Below, one piece after another: positions 33,391 to 46,439 of a stretch of DNA of 64,000 nucleotides. Position numbers and translations under genes: made by a program. This DNA is from Halichoerus grypus (Eukaryota > Chordata > Mammalia > Carnivora > Phocidae), in assembly GCF_964656455.1 (NCBI RefSeq), contig NC_135712.1, positions 72,669,239-72,733,238 of the forward strand, given 5' to 3'. Below the pieces are notes generated by a model. The model made no database searches. It was given only the letters and a program-made list of their open reading frames with translations, and was not told the DNA's origin. How positions within the stretch are numbered: position 1 is the first letter of the stretch; each line of letters begins with the position of its first letter.

Positions 33391-34337
33391 CTTGCTGTTT
33401 AATAGGGTGCTAAGACGGCAGGGGGGCTGGCCTTTCCGTCCCCCACCCCCACACGTGTGGCTCTCATTACTGTCAGGAGGCCTTAAGTCGGGCCCCATGG
33501 AGATGAGAACAGACCCCTTAATTAGGCACCGTTCCCAGAGCAAGAGAGGGAGTAGCCTGGGCCTGGCTGCCCTGGCGTCGCGGGGAGCCCAGCCTGCAGG
33601 GCTGAAGGGGGGTGGGAGGGGGAGGCGGAGGGCCGGGGCATCTGAAGGACTCAGCAGGTTTACACTTCGCTGACCCGATGGATGAATGGGGCCCTGTCCA
33701 CCCACATGGGGGCCTGGAATCTTCAATTATGGCAATTACATCAACAGGTCGGAAGGGCAGCACTTTCCACTGAAGAGGTTCAGGGCTTAAAAGAAAAATC
33801 CTAAAGCCACTGTTTTTTTTTTTTTTTTCCCCCCTCTTTCTTTCTTTCTTTTAAAGGGATTGGGTTGATGGAAGAAGACCCCCATCTGCAGTCTAATTGG
33901 GCTGTGGGGAGAAAACAAAGATGTGGCACATTTTGGGGGGTAAAATCTGGCTGGCACGTGTTCACCTGCTTCTGGACGCTCTTCTCTCAGTCAACTTTGT
34001 GTTAGAGTTCCCCGTGCACTTGCGTCTCCCCTGTCGTCTTCCTGAGCGAGGGACGGGTGCCTTCATCTCTGAAGCTTCCCGGCATGCAATGCAGTGGGAG
34101 CCACTCAAGGCAGCACCAAACTGGCCTCCAAGGGTTGGATTAGACCTTGGAGAAGTCATGTCTCTCCGACCCTTGGCTTCCCTAGCTGTAAAATGGGCAT
34201 AATGCTTTCTATCCTTTCTCCTTCCTAAGCTTTTAAAGAAGACTTTAGATCCTGCTCTGTACTCAAGCTAATTGGATGGTTTTTTTTTTCTCTCAGCTGC
34301 CCTGCTGCTAGGTAGGTGAGACTCAAGTGAGACTCCC

Positions 34338-34472
34338 GCACCAGCAGCATGGGCGTCACCTGGAGCTTGTTAGAAATGCAGAATCTTGGGTTCCACGCTA
34401 GACAGACTGAATCTGCATTCGACCAAACTCCCCAGGAAATTCGTGCGCACGTTACAGTTTGAGAAACCCAGC
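34338..34472. repeat. MER5A-type hAT-Charlie MITE fragment
   Basis: ACCAGCAGCATGGGCGTCAC, CTGGAGCTTGTTAGAAATGC and CAGTTTGAGAAACCCA correspond to MER5A. It is diverged. Confidence 0.7.
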
Positions 34473-34595
34473 TCTAGACTGAAGCTTGCATACAATAAAC
34501 ATTAGTTGAGTGAGACTGAGCCTTGTGGCCTGGCCTTGCTCTCATCTATAAAATGGGGATAATGTTATTTGTTCTTTCCCATGGGGGGATGCTGG

Positions 34596-34936
34596 GAGAG
34601 CACCCTGGAATAACACGGGTTTAAACAGCATGGTTCCGCGTATATGCAGATTTTTTTTTCAGTAGATACAGTACCATACTATAAATGTATTTTCTCTTCT
34701 TTATGATTTTCTTAATAACATTTTCTTCCTTTAGCTTACTTTATTGTAAGAATACAGTATGTAACAGATATAACACACAGAATATATGTAGATCGACTGT
34801 TTGTGTCATCGGTAAGGCTTCCGGTCAACAGTAAGACTATTAGTAGTTAAGATTTGGGGGAGTCAAAAATTATACTCAGATTTTTGTCTTCGAGGGGAGC
34901 CAGTGCCCTACTCCTCCATTGTTCAAAGATCAACTG
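34596..34936. mobile_element. Tigger (pogo-like) DNA transposon MITE
   Basis: Its ends are diverged inverted repeats of the form CAGTTGACCCTTGAACAACA (the right end reads CAACTG on this strand). Internal text such as TTTATGATTTTCTTAATAAC, CTTTATTGTAAGAATACAGT and GGCTTCCGGTCAACAGTAAG is familiar for this family. There is no transposase frame. Confidence 0.8.
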
Positions 34937-34969
34937 TACTTTGTAATTATAAAGGTATTTTATCCTGTC

Positions 34970-35270
34970 ATTCACTGGACCATTCAATAAACATTTGCTG
35001 AGCAGCTATTATAAGGCAGGCTTGAGATTCATACAATATCATTCCTGTTTAGAAAAAAATTTGCAGTCTCCTAAAAGTCTGATTTTTAAAGGAACTAAGT
35101 ACAACAAAATGTGGTAAGTGCTATCAAATAGCTATGCTCAAAATAGGAGATGGTAAGGGTGGGCGATAATCAGTTCTGATGGAAGTTCAGGGCTGGGTAG
35201 GTCAGAAGAGGCTTCACCGAGGGGGTGGCATTGAGCTTATGTGGGCATGAGCCAGGTGAGGGAAGAGAAG
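34970..35270 (+). repeat. L2-like fossil
   Basis: CCATTCAATAAACATTTGCT and GAGCAGCTATTATAAGGCAG, followed by the L2 downstream series. The boundaries are approximate. Confidence 0.6.
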
Positions 35271-38200
35271 GGCCTTCTCGATGGAGGTTTGAGGCATGAA
35301 AGAGGGTGGGGGATTTGGGGTGGCCTTTAGTCCTGAGGTCTAGCGAGAGTGACTCGAGTGAGAGTGTATTTGCAGACAGTCGCATGACTTGCTTGGTGAG
35401 TATGGACAGGAGAGGTCCTGCTGCCTGTTTAGTTTCTTTGGGGCCCATCATCTGGTTTCCTTTAGCTTCCAGGCCTGTGTTGGGGTTATCAGCCTGAAAG
35501 TTATAGTCCTGCCTACACTGTTAACTGCCTAAGAGGAAGACATCATTTTTTGGTCTGTTTGTTTATTGGTTTTTCTTTTTATTGCTCATCTGCTCTGATA
35601 GGTGGGTAGAACACCAGTGTTCTACTGCTTAAGATTTTAACATAACACGGAGTAGTGGGGGATTAGTGAAGGAGCGGAAGTAGGCTTCCAGATATGTCAT
35701 TTATTTTTACCACCCAGCTGGAAAGGCAAGTTGGCACCTAGGCTGAGAATTGAGATGTCAGCATGTTTAGGAAATGGCCGAAGCCCTCCTTCAGCTCCAG
35801 TGAGATGTGTCGCTGCCCTGCTCCCCTGCGACCATCCCACTGTGTCTACCGGTCACAGTGGTCACAGGCTCAGGGCGCTGTGGCTCTCAGCCAGTCTGTG
35901 GGTGACAGGAGAGATAGCAGAAACTGATACATATGGGAGAGGTGGCTCTCATCCAAAGCAGGCAGCCATGCCTCTGGGCTCTGCCTGGTCCCAGTGGGTG
36001 AGACCAGGGGGAGAGTGGGTGACACCATATGGGTGTGGGCAGAGGGAGGCACAGTGCAGAGCAGGCACGGGGTGTGATTTCAGTTCTCCTGAGGCTCAGG
36101 AGACTTGCAGCTTGACACGAGGCTTGAGCTCTCTTTGCTCATCCAAGCCAGCAGTGTGCGTGCGTATGCTGTGCCCGAATGCAACTCCACGATGGAGGGG
36201 GACGGACCCCAGCTCTGGGGGCTCTGGCCACTCCTCAGTATGGCCGGAAAGTGGCTGGATGCTTGCTGGGCCTCCTTTTTGCTCAGTTCAAAGCTAAAGG
36301 CAAGGACTTTGTCTTGCTCGTATGGGATAGCGCCCTTGGGTGCTGAGTTAATATGTAACCAAACTTGCAGAAAGGTTTATCTGTTTGTCTCTGGCAAGGA
36401 CATTTGGGCAAACGGCTTTCTGCACCACTGCCCTCGGCGTTAGTGTTTATTCTCTTTGGGCTAGGGAAAGAGATAGAACCTTCCCGTATCACTGGTCCCT
36501 TTTAGTTCTCTGTTGACATATCGGTGGTGAACTTTTTTAAAGAAAACGACCCCAGGGGCTTAATGCTCTGGGTGGAGCTTCACTGTAAGCTTGGGAAGCG
36601 GCACAATGCAGAGAAACTTTCTGAGATGTGCAGCCAGGTAGGACTGGACTCTTGCACTGAAGAATTGTGAGACTTAGGAAAGTGCTTTACTGCCACATGC
36701 CTCAGTTTCCCCAGTAGTACCACAGGAATGAACTGCTCTTCTTGCTGGATGGGGGGTGGGGGTGGGCAAAGGACACAGCACAGGGACAGCTGCCATGCTG
36801 GGAATCTGGATGTGACCCAGCCCCCGCTGGTCTAGAGAAGGAGAATCGGACTGCTTTCAGTTCATGTGGGGGCAAGCAAAGGAGCCCAGTGTCACCCCTG
36901 AGTCAGCCAGAAAAGGAAACTGCGGCCAGGAGCGCCCCACCCTGCGGGGGCCCCTGTGACCACCACACCTGTCCTCAGACCCACACAAACACCACAGAAG
37001 GGAGCCCCACCGCCCTCAGGCTTCCTGATCTCACTCTCCACACCCACTCTCGCTCCACCTGACCTGGCCTTTGCTCTCCCAGCTCCGGTTGCCTTGCCTT
37101 TTTGGATCTGACCCTTGCCAGGTCCTTGCTATCGCCTCGAACCCGCTCAAAAGTGACGGATCGAACATGCAGGGCACGACTCCTGCCGCCTCTGGTGGGC
37201 ACGCCTCCCTCCTCAGCGGGGCCAGCAGCTCCGTGCCGCTGAAGCAGCCTCCTCCCTCCTCCGGGTGCTCTCTTGGTTTCCGGGGTGCCGTTTCCTCCTG
37301 CCCTCTCTAGCTCTATCATGTTTTATTTTTCATAGCTGTGGGGAGCAGTCTTTGAGGATTTGGGGGGTGAACACGCCACGGGCCCGCTTCATCAAGAGTG
37401 GAAATCGGCGGGAGGAAAAAGGACGTCCTTAAAGTGACGTGAGGAAGTCTTCAGGTGAAGAAGCTCTCAGTGTCCCCTTCAGAGGGCAGAGGGGAAATCC
37501 TGAGCAAGTTCCTGATACCAACGACCGGATCTACCTCCTCTAGATGCTGCAGAGATAAAACGTTTCTCTCTCTGCCCTGAGCCTCGGTTTCTTGTTTTGT
37601 AAAATGACGACAATAATGATTCCAATTTAGGCAACTTCATGGGTGGCTATGAGGACCCCAGCAGGTACTGGAGGTGGAAGTACTTGGTAAGCTCCGCAGC
37701 CCCAGGCACTTGGCAGGGGCTGCCCACGTCGGTTCTCAGCCCCGTTCTGGGTGGAGGCCTGAGCATCCTCAGCCGGGGGCCGTTCCTGCTTGTGCTAAGC
37801 AGCCCCCTGCCAAGGCCCCTGAGTTTCCGGGACTGGAAGACAGATGAATTCCATGTGATCCCTTTCCTCAGGCTTTTCTCCCAGATGGAGTGTGCCTTGT
37901 GGGTGGTGAGGAGGCTGGAGGAATTCGCAAGGGTGACTTTGCGGGAAGCCTCCAGATGGGATCTCCCGTGGCAAACACGCCTGAGTCGAGGACCCCAGCT
38001 CCCATGGGTCCCCCCGCCCCAGTTAAGAGGGGGCAGAGCGTGGCAGATGTGTGGGGGATGTGTGGGGCTGCATGTGTGACATGGCATCCCCACGTAGGCA
38101 GGGAACAAAGTCATAAAGGGCACGTCGTTATTCTGATTTCATACATGAAGAAACTGAGGGTAAGAAGGGCCACGCTCCTCCTCCACAATTGCACGGCTCA

Positions 38201-38700
38201 TAGAGGGAGATGTGGCATTTGAACTTGGGACAGTCTGGCTGCAAAGCCTCCTTACATCACCTGTCATGTGTGTAGTAATGGTGGTCTCACAGGGTCAGTG
38301 AAAGAAGGATGGGAACGGTGCTGTGTAGTGGTAGAGGAGGAATCACTTCCAGCTGGAGAAATCCAGGGAACCTTCCTTGAGGAGGTGGCTTTTGCCTCCA
38401 GGGTTTGAGGAAGAGGCCAGCTTTGGACGTTCAGAGATGTTTTTTCTTTCCGTTCAGTTGTTCAGTTGCGCTGTGTGGGTGGCTTCTCACGTGTGGTGAA
38501 TCTTCATAAAATCCACTTAGTTCACGGCCTCGGCGTAGTTCAGACTCTCCCCGCACAGGAGAAGTCCCGGAGAACTGGGGATGGGAGAGGAAGGCGCTCT
38601 GGACTGGGTTCGACCCAGGAGCTTTCCTGGAACAGGCCGTGGGGAGAGGTCTGATGCAGTGGGTCAATTAAGAACTGGATTTTATTGCAGATTTATTGCA

Positions 38701-38738
38701 GCCTTCCTTCCTTCCTCCCTCCCTCCCTCCCTCCCTCG
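38701..38738. repeat. (CCTT)n(CCTC)n tract
   Basis: A pyrimidine-only tetranucleotide run, with triplex-forming potential. Confidence 0.9.
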
Positions 38739-40025
38739 AGTCCTGAGTGCCTGCTCTCTGCCTAGGGCAGTGCTGAGTGCGGGGGGAGGGGGGGGGAAGG
38801 GGAGGGGGGGGCCCACTCTGACACAGTTTGGGCCCCCTGGGAGTCCAGTGTTTAATGATGGGAGGGATAAGGTTGCAGGGCCCCAGGGTCCCAGTGTTTG
38901 CCTAGAAACTCAAGAAGCCCCCAGCGTGGGGCAGGGTGACCCCATTGAGGGGTGTGGGTAACTAGAGTAAAAGAAAATAAGCTGGCCATACAGATGGGGG
39001 GGAGGGGTGCTGGGGCGAGAGCGGGGGAGGGGGAGAAGCTTGCAGGGCAGCCGGAGGGGAAGGCCCAGGCCTGCCGCCGAGAGGGCTGAAGGAGGCAGGA
39101 GCTGGGCAGCTGGCCCACCAGGGGCCGTCCCCCGCAGCTGGCCTTGCCCACAGCTGTGCTCCAGCGAGCGGCCCACGCCAGAAGCCAGCTTTCATCAGCA
39201 CAGCAGAGCAGAACTTGGCTGCTTCACTGATTTTCTGCTGCTGCTCGCCGCCCACTCGGAGAAAACTTGTAGAAACTCTGCCTATAGCAGAGGTGATTGG
39301 GTAAACCAAGGACGGGAGACGCTGCAGGACATCCTTGCATGCCCTTCTGTCCCAAGTTCGTGGGCCGCGAGCAAAGGGCCTGAAGTTTCTCCGTGCACGT
39401 GGGCCCGCCAGCCACAGGTCCTCGACCTTGAGGTCTCTGCCCGGTCACACCATCGAGGGGTCTCAGCTCTGGAAGGATCTGAGGGTAGCGAGGCCAGTGG
39501 TTGCTAAACTGACAGATGGTCACCTGGGAAGCTTTTAAAAGTACCCATCGCCAGGCTCTGAGCCCAGATGTATGACTCAGTAGTCGGGGCCCGGGCCCTG
39601 TCCGGTTGTTGGTTCTGTAGGTCCCCCCAAGAGGGGTGGTCCCCGGGGGCCAGTGAGGCCCGGGCAGCACTTCCTTGCTCTTGGCAACCGGCCTTTTCTT
39701 GTGAATTTATCGTTCTCATTAAGGGAATGGCTCTACAAAACCTGCTGAGAGGACCAACACTATTGTGCTCCTGAATGCAGGGCCGAGCAGCCAGGAGAGG
39801 GGTTCTGGGCTGGCTCTGTTCCATTTCATCAGGGAGAAGGAGCCCTTCCCTGGGGTGGGGAAGCATTGTCTGTGCCAGGCACAGTTGCCTCGAGATGTTT
39901 CCCCTAAGCTATGGGGAGAGCTGGTCAGCCAGAAACGTCCTCACCAGGGCCTAGCCAAGAGGAGGGTACGTGGAGCAGCGCTGCTGACCGCCCCCCCTGA
40001 CGTACCCCCATCGCACCCCTCCGCG

Positions 40026-40043
40026 CCCCCCCCCCCCCCCCCC
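40026..40043. repeat. poly(C) run
   Basis: Eighteen consecutive C. Its true length is hard to be sure of from an assembly. Confidence 0.85.
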
Positions 40044-40479
40044 GGCCTGGCTGAAGAGCAGGTTGTCTTCTGGAGGAACTGGGGCCTTGGGTATTTCTCT
40101 GGGAAAACACTTTAGTTTTCATTTCTAAAGCCCGAGAAGTGCTCAGCAAGAAGATAGTACTGATTTTACTCCGCGTGCCTGGGATGTGCTCATGCAGGCT
40201 TTCACGCGCTCCTCATAGCTGAGGAGAGAGGACAGGGGCCACCTTCCCATGCTGAGCCCAGAAAGGGATGGGCTTCTGAAGGGTTTAGGCCTGAAGGGCC
40301 ATGGTGCATGTTAGGTACTGTCTCCTTGCTGAGAAAGTGAGAGAGAGAGAGAGAAGAAACAACTGACAAAGCCAATGGGGTAAAATGTTAACAATAGTGA
40401 ATCAGCTGGCTCAAAAACATATGCATGTTTTTATATTAATTTTATTTTTACACTTTTTTGAAATTTTAAATTTCTTTTC

Positions 40480-40662
40480 TTTTTTTTAAAGATTTTATTT
40501 ATTTATTTGAGAGAGAGAAAGAGAGATAGCAGGAGCAGAGGGGAAAGGGAGAAGCAGGCTCCCCCGCTGAGCAGGGAGCCCGATGACATGGGGCGCGATC
40601 CCAGGACCCTGAGGTCATGACCTGAGCCGAAGACAGAAGCTTAACTGACTGAGCCATCCAAG
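40480..40662 (-). mobile_element. CAN-SINE, head truncated, inverted partner of the next SINE
   Basis: Antisense SINE: TTAAAGATTTTATTTATTTA, a GA-rich block and GGTCATGACCTGAGCCGAAG. It ends in GAGCCATCCAAGC without the usual AGGCGCC. No certain TSD is seen. Confidence 0.88.
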
Positions 40663-40694
40663 CTTAAATCTATTTTCAAATAAAAAAAACTTCT

Positions 40695-40880
40695 GGGGCG
40701 CCTGGGTGGTTCAGTCGGTTGAGAGTCTGCCTTTGGCTCAGGTCATGATCTCGAGGTCCTGGGATTGAGCCCCACATTGGGCTCCCTGCTCAGCGGGGAG
40801 TTTGCTTTTCCCTTTCACTCTCCTTCTGTGCTCTCCCTCTCTCTCTCAAATAAATAAAAAAAAAAACTTAAAAAAATTTT
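40695..40880 (+). mobile_element. CAN-SINE with 22-bp TSD
   Basis: Sense SINE beginning GGGGCGCCTGGGTGGTTCAG. The flanking copies at 40673-40694 and 40881-40902 are identical over 22 bp, including TTTTCAAAT, an A-run and ACTTCT. It lies 32 bp beyond the previous, oppositely oriented SINE. Confidence 0.96.
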
Positions 40881-41859
40881 TTTTCAAATAAAAAAAACTT
40901 CTTTAAAAAGGGGATGTGGTTTATTCAAGGACATAGCAAGTTGATAGTGGGGACCCTCTGCATGTAAGGCTCACATGTCACATCTTATTATCTCTGGATT
41001 TATTATTTCTTTGACTTGGCTTAAATGCCAGTTCTCGAGTGAGCCTTCCCTGGCCTCCCAGACTAGATCATGGGCCCCGATTTCATGTACTTTTCCTTCC
41101 ACTTATCACCAACAGTTAAGAGTGAATTATTTTGAATTTCATGCCTGTTTCTGCGGCAGGACTGTAAGCTTCTTGAGGGCAGGATCTCATTTGCCTTGTC
41201 CCTGCTGTATCCCAAGGGTCTAGCGCTGTGACTGGAATGTAGTAGGTGCCCAACTCGTATTTGTTAAAAGCGTCAGTGAACGAGTGAGTGAATGCCAGAG
41301 CGTGGCCCCAGATGTGCACAGGCGGACACACACCCGTGCGACCATGCTCATGCTCTGCTCTCTTCGTTCCATTGCTCTGTATCATATGCAGGCTGGAGAT
41401 GCCAGGATTACAGGGCAGCTGGTGGGGTGGCATCATGCCTCTGGAAATGACATCTGGGAATGAATGACATCCTTTGGGAAGAGAGGATGACGCTCCTTCC
41501 CAGCCAGCACCTCCCTCCCCTCTGCACCTCAAACCCAGAGGCTCTTGCGTGGGGGGGTGTGGGGGGGGAAGATGATGCTCTCGTAGCAGGTGGTGGAGGG
41601 ATCCCAGAGCCAGCAGGCTCCAAGAGGGGGGCAGGGATGCAGGGTGGAAACCGCTGCCTTTCTGGAAACAAAAGAGCCCTTTAAAGTCACTTGATACCAT
41701 GTCTTCCTGCCCTGGGCCTCTGCCAAGCCTCCCTCTTCCTATTGTGGAGCAGCAGGAACAACAGGGACCTGCATTTGCTCCTGCCCGTGCACTGCCACGA
41801 GGAGCGGGGACCAGTGCTATGCCCGAAGGGCGCCCATTAACCGAAGAGTTTTGATTTCG

Positions 41860-42200
41860 ATTTTGAATGAGTGATACATCCCCATGTTTCAGAATTCCAA
41901 AGTGTTAAGATACACATGCAGTGAGCGCCCCGCGGCCCCCTCTGCCCTCCATCCATCCAGTACCGAGGTTTTAGTTCTTAGGAACCCTTCCAGAGATAGT
42001 TTGTGCGCAGACAAGCAAATACACAGATTCCCTGCAGGGGCAGAGTTCCACATACACTGTTTCCATTTTGCCCTTTGCCCTTACTGATAGATATTTTCTC
42101 TTTCTCGGTTACATAGTATTCCACGGTGTCAGTGTACTGGGAAAAGTGTGCGGCGGACTTCCCCAGCCAAGCTGTGTGCACGAATCCCACACTTTTCTTC
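41860..42200 (-). mobile_element. L1M fragment
   Basis: CCCATGTTTCAGAATTCCAA and GTTACATAGTATTCCACGGT fit the antisense 3' end of old LINE-1. It is diverged. Confidence 0.5.
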
Positions 42201-42259
42201 CTGGATTGTATTGACTATTGAGGAGTGATGGAGGGTTACAGAGGAGAGGGACCTTACTC

Positions 42260-42590
42260 CTTGTGCTGCCCAGGATAGTAACCACTGGCCATGGGTGGCT
42301 ATCGGACATTTGAAATATGGCCAGCCCGACTGGGATGTACTGTAAATGTCAAATGTTCCCTGGATTTGGAACATCTAATTTTTAAAATGTCAAATATCTT
42401 ATTAATTAATACATGTTTATATTTATTACAAGCTGAAATTATGATTTTTGGATATATTGGTTAAATAAAATATATCATTAAAATAAACGGCACTTAAAAA
42501 AAAAGACTTTTAACAACGCGGCTAATAGCAAATATAAATGATATATGTGGCTCACATTCATCTGTGGCCAGCATGTTTCTAATGGGCGAT
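42260..42590. repeat. hAT-type MITE fragment
   Basis: AACCACTGGCCATGGGTGGC, TATCGGACATTTGAAATATG and ATATGTGGCTCACATT are familiar hAT-derived wording, like the element at 53898-54058. The middle is AT-rich and diverged. Confidence 0.5.
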
Positions 42591-43489
42591 GCTTCCTTGG
42601 AGACTTGGAGCCCAGGGAGGGAGTTGGGGTGGGAAGGAGCTAAATAGATCAAAAGGGGAGAAAGCAAAGGAATTGAAGCAGGTTTAGCTGGCAGCAACCT
42701 GTTGAAAGCTCCTGGGCTGGGGGTCAGGAGACTGGGTTCTCCCCTGTCTCGATGTGACTTTCTGGGGGACCCCTTCTTGGTCTCCGTTTCCTTCTGTGTG
42801 CAAGATGATGGCTAGGATTTGAGAATGTTGCCTCTCTTCTCTGTCCCTAGAGCAAGGACAGTGCCCAACTCAGAGTGGGTGCTTGCTGAATGAATGAATG
42901 ATTGAATGAATGAGAATAGAAAGTGGAATGGAAAACTGGAGTTTTCCTTTCTAGGTTAAGTATTAGACTCATCAAAGAATCAGGACCTGAAGTCCCCTAG
43001 GGATTGCAGGATGCCCTGGACTATGAAGCCAAGACTCAGAATTAGGGGAGTGACTTGCCCGAGGTCTCTCTGGGGTGTTAATGGCAGAACCAGGCTCACA
43101 ACCAACGAAACTTCTCGAAAACAGGTTCTGTTATGAATTAGTATGTGCTCTTGGGAAGGTCTGCTGCAAATGCAGCTTGGCCCTGGCACCCCTCCTCCTT
43201 CCCCTCTACCCATTTTCAGGGTGTGGGATGACACGTCCTACTGTTGTGAGGCAGAAGGCCTGAGGAAGAGTGGGGTCAAGAGGAACCCACTCATAACCAA
43301 GGGCTAAGCATTTTCCAATACCCTTGGGCCAGAAGGGCCTTGCTCCAGCGCGAATCCCCCGACGGAGGCCCTGCCGCCTCCCTGGCCCCCTGGCCTGGCC
43401 TGGAGTAGCTGGAGTCCGGCCTCCCAGCGGGTAGGAGCCTGCAGGCGGCTATCAGCTGGGAAGCAGCCTCTAAATCATTCCTGCTCGGG

Positions 43490-44140
43490 TGGGAGGGGTC
43501 GGCGAGGGGATTTTCAGAGATTATATTGAAAGAATTACAATGGTGAGGGAAAGGAGCCGAGTTCCCACAGAGTGTCCGGTCACTCCTGTGGGGGGCTGTG
43601 GGAGCCGGGCCCCGCTGCTTCTTTCTCTCTGGGCAGCACACACAGTTTTTAATAATTAAGTAACTTTAATTGTCCTGGGAAAGCCGAGCTCGCCTTGGGG
43701 CACGCTGCACAAACTCATAATTAATGTTACCAAGAGAGATTAGCAAAGGAGAACTGAGAAATGATTCACTTTTTTAAAAAGCACCTCACTGTTAAGCCTT
43801 ATTATCCTAAGTTTAGAACCTCATTTATCTGCTTTGAGGGGGAAAAAAAAAAAAAGACCCGAGACCCAGAAACTAATGCATGTGAAGTTAAAACTCCATG
43901 TGTTTGTAATCTCATTTAAAATCATCAGATGGGAAAACGTTGCCATTCATTGATTCCATTCTGGTGACTGAGGGAAAATTTAAGACAGAGGAATATAGTT
44001 GATAAATAATAATGCTCTAATGCAGACTCAAGCTTTTTACTGCTATCCGTGTTGCTTAGAAATCATTGCATTTTAGGACTTTTTGCCACAGTTTTTTTCT
44101 CTCTGGCTGTCTATGGATGACATCCCAAATTCTGCGTAAT
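43490..44140. promoter_or_regulatory. Candidate distal enhancer (AT-rich, repeat-free, homeodomain/SOX sites)
   Basis: The stretch has no visible transposon over about 650 bp and a run of homeodomain cores within 75 bp (TAATTA at 43653-43658, TTAATTG at 43666-43672, TAATTA at 43718-43723). A CCATTGTA SOX-like site lies at 43536-43543 (antisense). The texture of short, evenly AT-rich motifs resembles deeply conserved enhancers. It lies about 35 kb upstream of HES1. Conservation was not tested. Confidence 0.4.
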
Positions 44141-45499
44141 GGTCAATGATGAGTCATATGCAGTGATACCTGGGGGCGGGGGGTGGCGGTGTGTGGCCTA
44201 TCGGTGTTTGGTACATATTTGATGAATTAATGAATGAGTGAGCACATTCATGCAAGGTGGGGGGACTCCAAAAAGGGAAGCTCTGCCCTTGCACAGACAT
44301 GCCTAGTCCATAAGAAGGGCAAGCCCAGCCCGTGCCTGGGGCCGAAGGAGTGTGCGGTGCTGACATGGGCGGAGCATAGACAGAGAGAGAGGGGGAAGTC
44401 AGGTAGCAAGGATACAGCTGGGGGAGGGGGGAGGGGGGAGAGAAGCCATGAAAATCAGGAGCGGGTAGAAGCACTGGGGGCATAGGGTGCAGCCAAGCAC
44501 AGAAATCAGGCCTCCTGTGGCCCTTATGCATAATTAGTAGCCACAAATAGGACCTGATCTGTGGCCTTAAACGAGCGAGTGTGCTTCCGTACGAGGTGCT
44601 CATGTCTCCACAGCACTGCCCTGCTTTCTTCTTCCATTCAGACCACAAATATTTGTACCCCAAATGGTGGGTGTCCCACTCATTCCAAGCACCATTTTAC
44701 ATGGATGTAGATGGAAACAACTGGAACGTCGGTGGGAGACCTTGGCTCTAAACCTAGATATAGGATTCTCTTCTTCCCCCTGAGCCTCAGTTTCCCCATC
44801 CACAAGATGGGAGCCATATTTGGGCTCTCCTGAGGCTTTACCGATGGTGTGGATGGCAGCTCGTTGGCAGGTGAGAAGATACTAGCAGTTCCTGGAACCA
44901 CTTTTGCAGGTAACTGTGGGGGAGTTTTCGTGGTGTGTGCTTCTTTCCTTCTGGCTCTCCACAGCCTCGGTCCTAACCCAGACGTCTCTTCTCACCACAG
45001 CCCCACCAGATCCGGCTCAGACGGCCCCTGCTGCCTCATCCTGGAGTGGGAGCTGGGAGAGGATTAGCTTCATGCCGCCACCTGTGAGGGCACTTTTCCT
45101 GAGAGCTTTGCTGTCCCCTGAATGTCACTTAATCCTAGGAGGGGCTGGTGGGTAAATAATGAGGTGGTGGCTAATTCAGCTCAAGGTGTGACTCCTCTCA
45201 AGGTCTCTACCTGTGACCAGACAACTTACAAAGAAGGAAAGCTTTTAAGACCTGAAGGGATGAAGCCATTCTCTTCCTGGGGCTGTCCCTTTGTGACCTC
45301 AGGCAAATTGTGTCCGAGCCTTTGTTGCTTGAGGGGAAAGGGTAGAAGGGGCAGCAGGGAGGCTCCCGCGGAACTTTTCCTGAACATGTAGAAACTGAGG
45401 CACTGAGCGCTGAGGTGCCAGAGGCTGGGAAAAGCATTCAGACGTGTAGGTGGAGAGGTGGGGTCCAGGGGAATCGGGGCTGGCCATTGTCCCTCAGCC

Positions 45500-45690
45500 T
45501 GTTCTATATGTTAGATATGAGGAAGTGCTTTTCCGCCCATGAGCACATTTGATCTGCACGAAAATTCCAGAGAGGAGATAGCTGCTATTTTGCAGATGAG
45601 AAAACTGAGGTTTCTGAGATTTTAGTTGACCAAGGACTTGAACCCAGGTTCTCGGACTCTATCACTCCGCCCAACGAGAGGCTGCCTATC
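45500..45690 (-). repeat. MIR element
   Basis: TTTTGCAGATGAGAAAACTG and GACTTGAACCCAGGTTCT follow antisense MIR. Confidence 0.75.
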
Positions 45691-46110
45691 ATAATCCTGA
45701 TGCTTCCTTCTGGCTCTTAAGTACTGTGATCTATGTTCCTTGTCTTTTCCAAAATGTGATGCCATATATTTAATTATTGCCTTGGAGCTCAGACAAAATT
45801 TTTTTTAATTCACTCATCTTCTAATCATCAATCCATTGTTTATTCAGCTTATATGCTTATGGGTCCTGAGAAACTACTCCATGTTGAAGCTAATCAGGAT
45901 TGCTGACTCCCAGTCTTGCGCTGAGTATGATTTTTAGATTTTAATTAAATTACACAGGCTAATGTTAAACAATCCAAGTTATAAGAGAAAGAGCAAAAAG
46001 TAGGCCCCTCCCCTCTTGTTCTTGATACTCTGCCCCTCGGGGCTTCTCCCAGAAATAACCACTGCTACCAGCTTCCTATGCACCCTGCAGAGACAGTTTA
46101 TGCAAAGGGG

Positions 46111-46141
<31 letters not shown>
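46111..46141. repeat. (CA)n microsatellite
   Basis: About 15 CA units. Confidence 0.95.
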
Positions 46142-46147
<6 letters not shown>

Positions 46148-46439
46148 TCACTCACCTATGTGTATGTGTCTTTGTGTTTCCCTTCTTCCAAAATTGGTAG
46201 CGTACTATATGTACTGTTTCTGAGTCTTGTTCTCTTGCTTATTAAACTGTATCAGGGAGATAGCTCCTTATCAGAACAGAGGGAGTCATGCCAATCTTTC
46301 TAAGTGGCTGATTTGCATTTCATTTTATTTCACCTACATTTCATTTTTTTTAAACTACTTGTCTACTGATGGACACTGGGTGGTCGTCGTTACTTTGCCA
46401 TTCACGTGTTTCCTTAACATCCAAGCCTCAACATGATGT

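Larger units (their letters stand above)
30221..34320. other. Intergenic region without recognisable genes
   Basis: It holds a MIR relic at about 31960-32115 (antisense), L2-like pieces near 32210-32420 and 32700-32790, a GGT run near 31240-31258, and a CG/TG alternating tract near 33354-33390. The stretch at about 33430-34020 is low in repeats with ATTA/TTAATTA cores and may be regulatory. There is no carnivore SINE between 30.2 and 40.4 kb. Confidence 0.5.
35270..40470. other. Intergenic region without recognisable genes
   Basis: It holds MIR relics (about 36640-36730 and 37555-37660 sense; 38110-38240 antisense), a CCTT/CCTC tract (38701-38738), a G-rich tract (38779-38812) and an 18-base or longer C-run at 40026-40043. 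Several frames of up to 188 codons exist but show no recognisable protein family. Confidence 0.5.
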
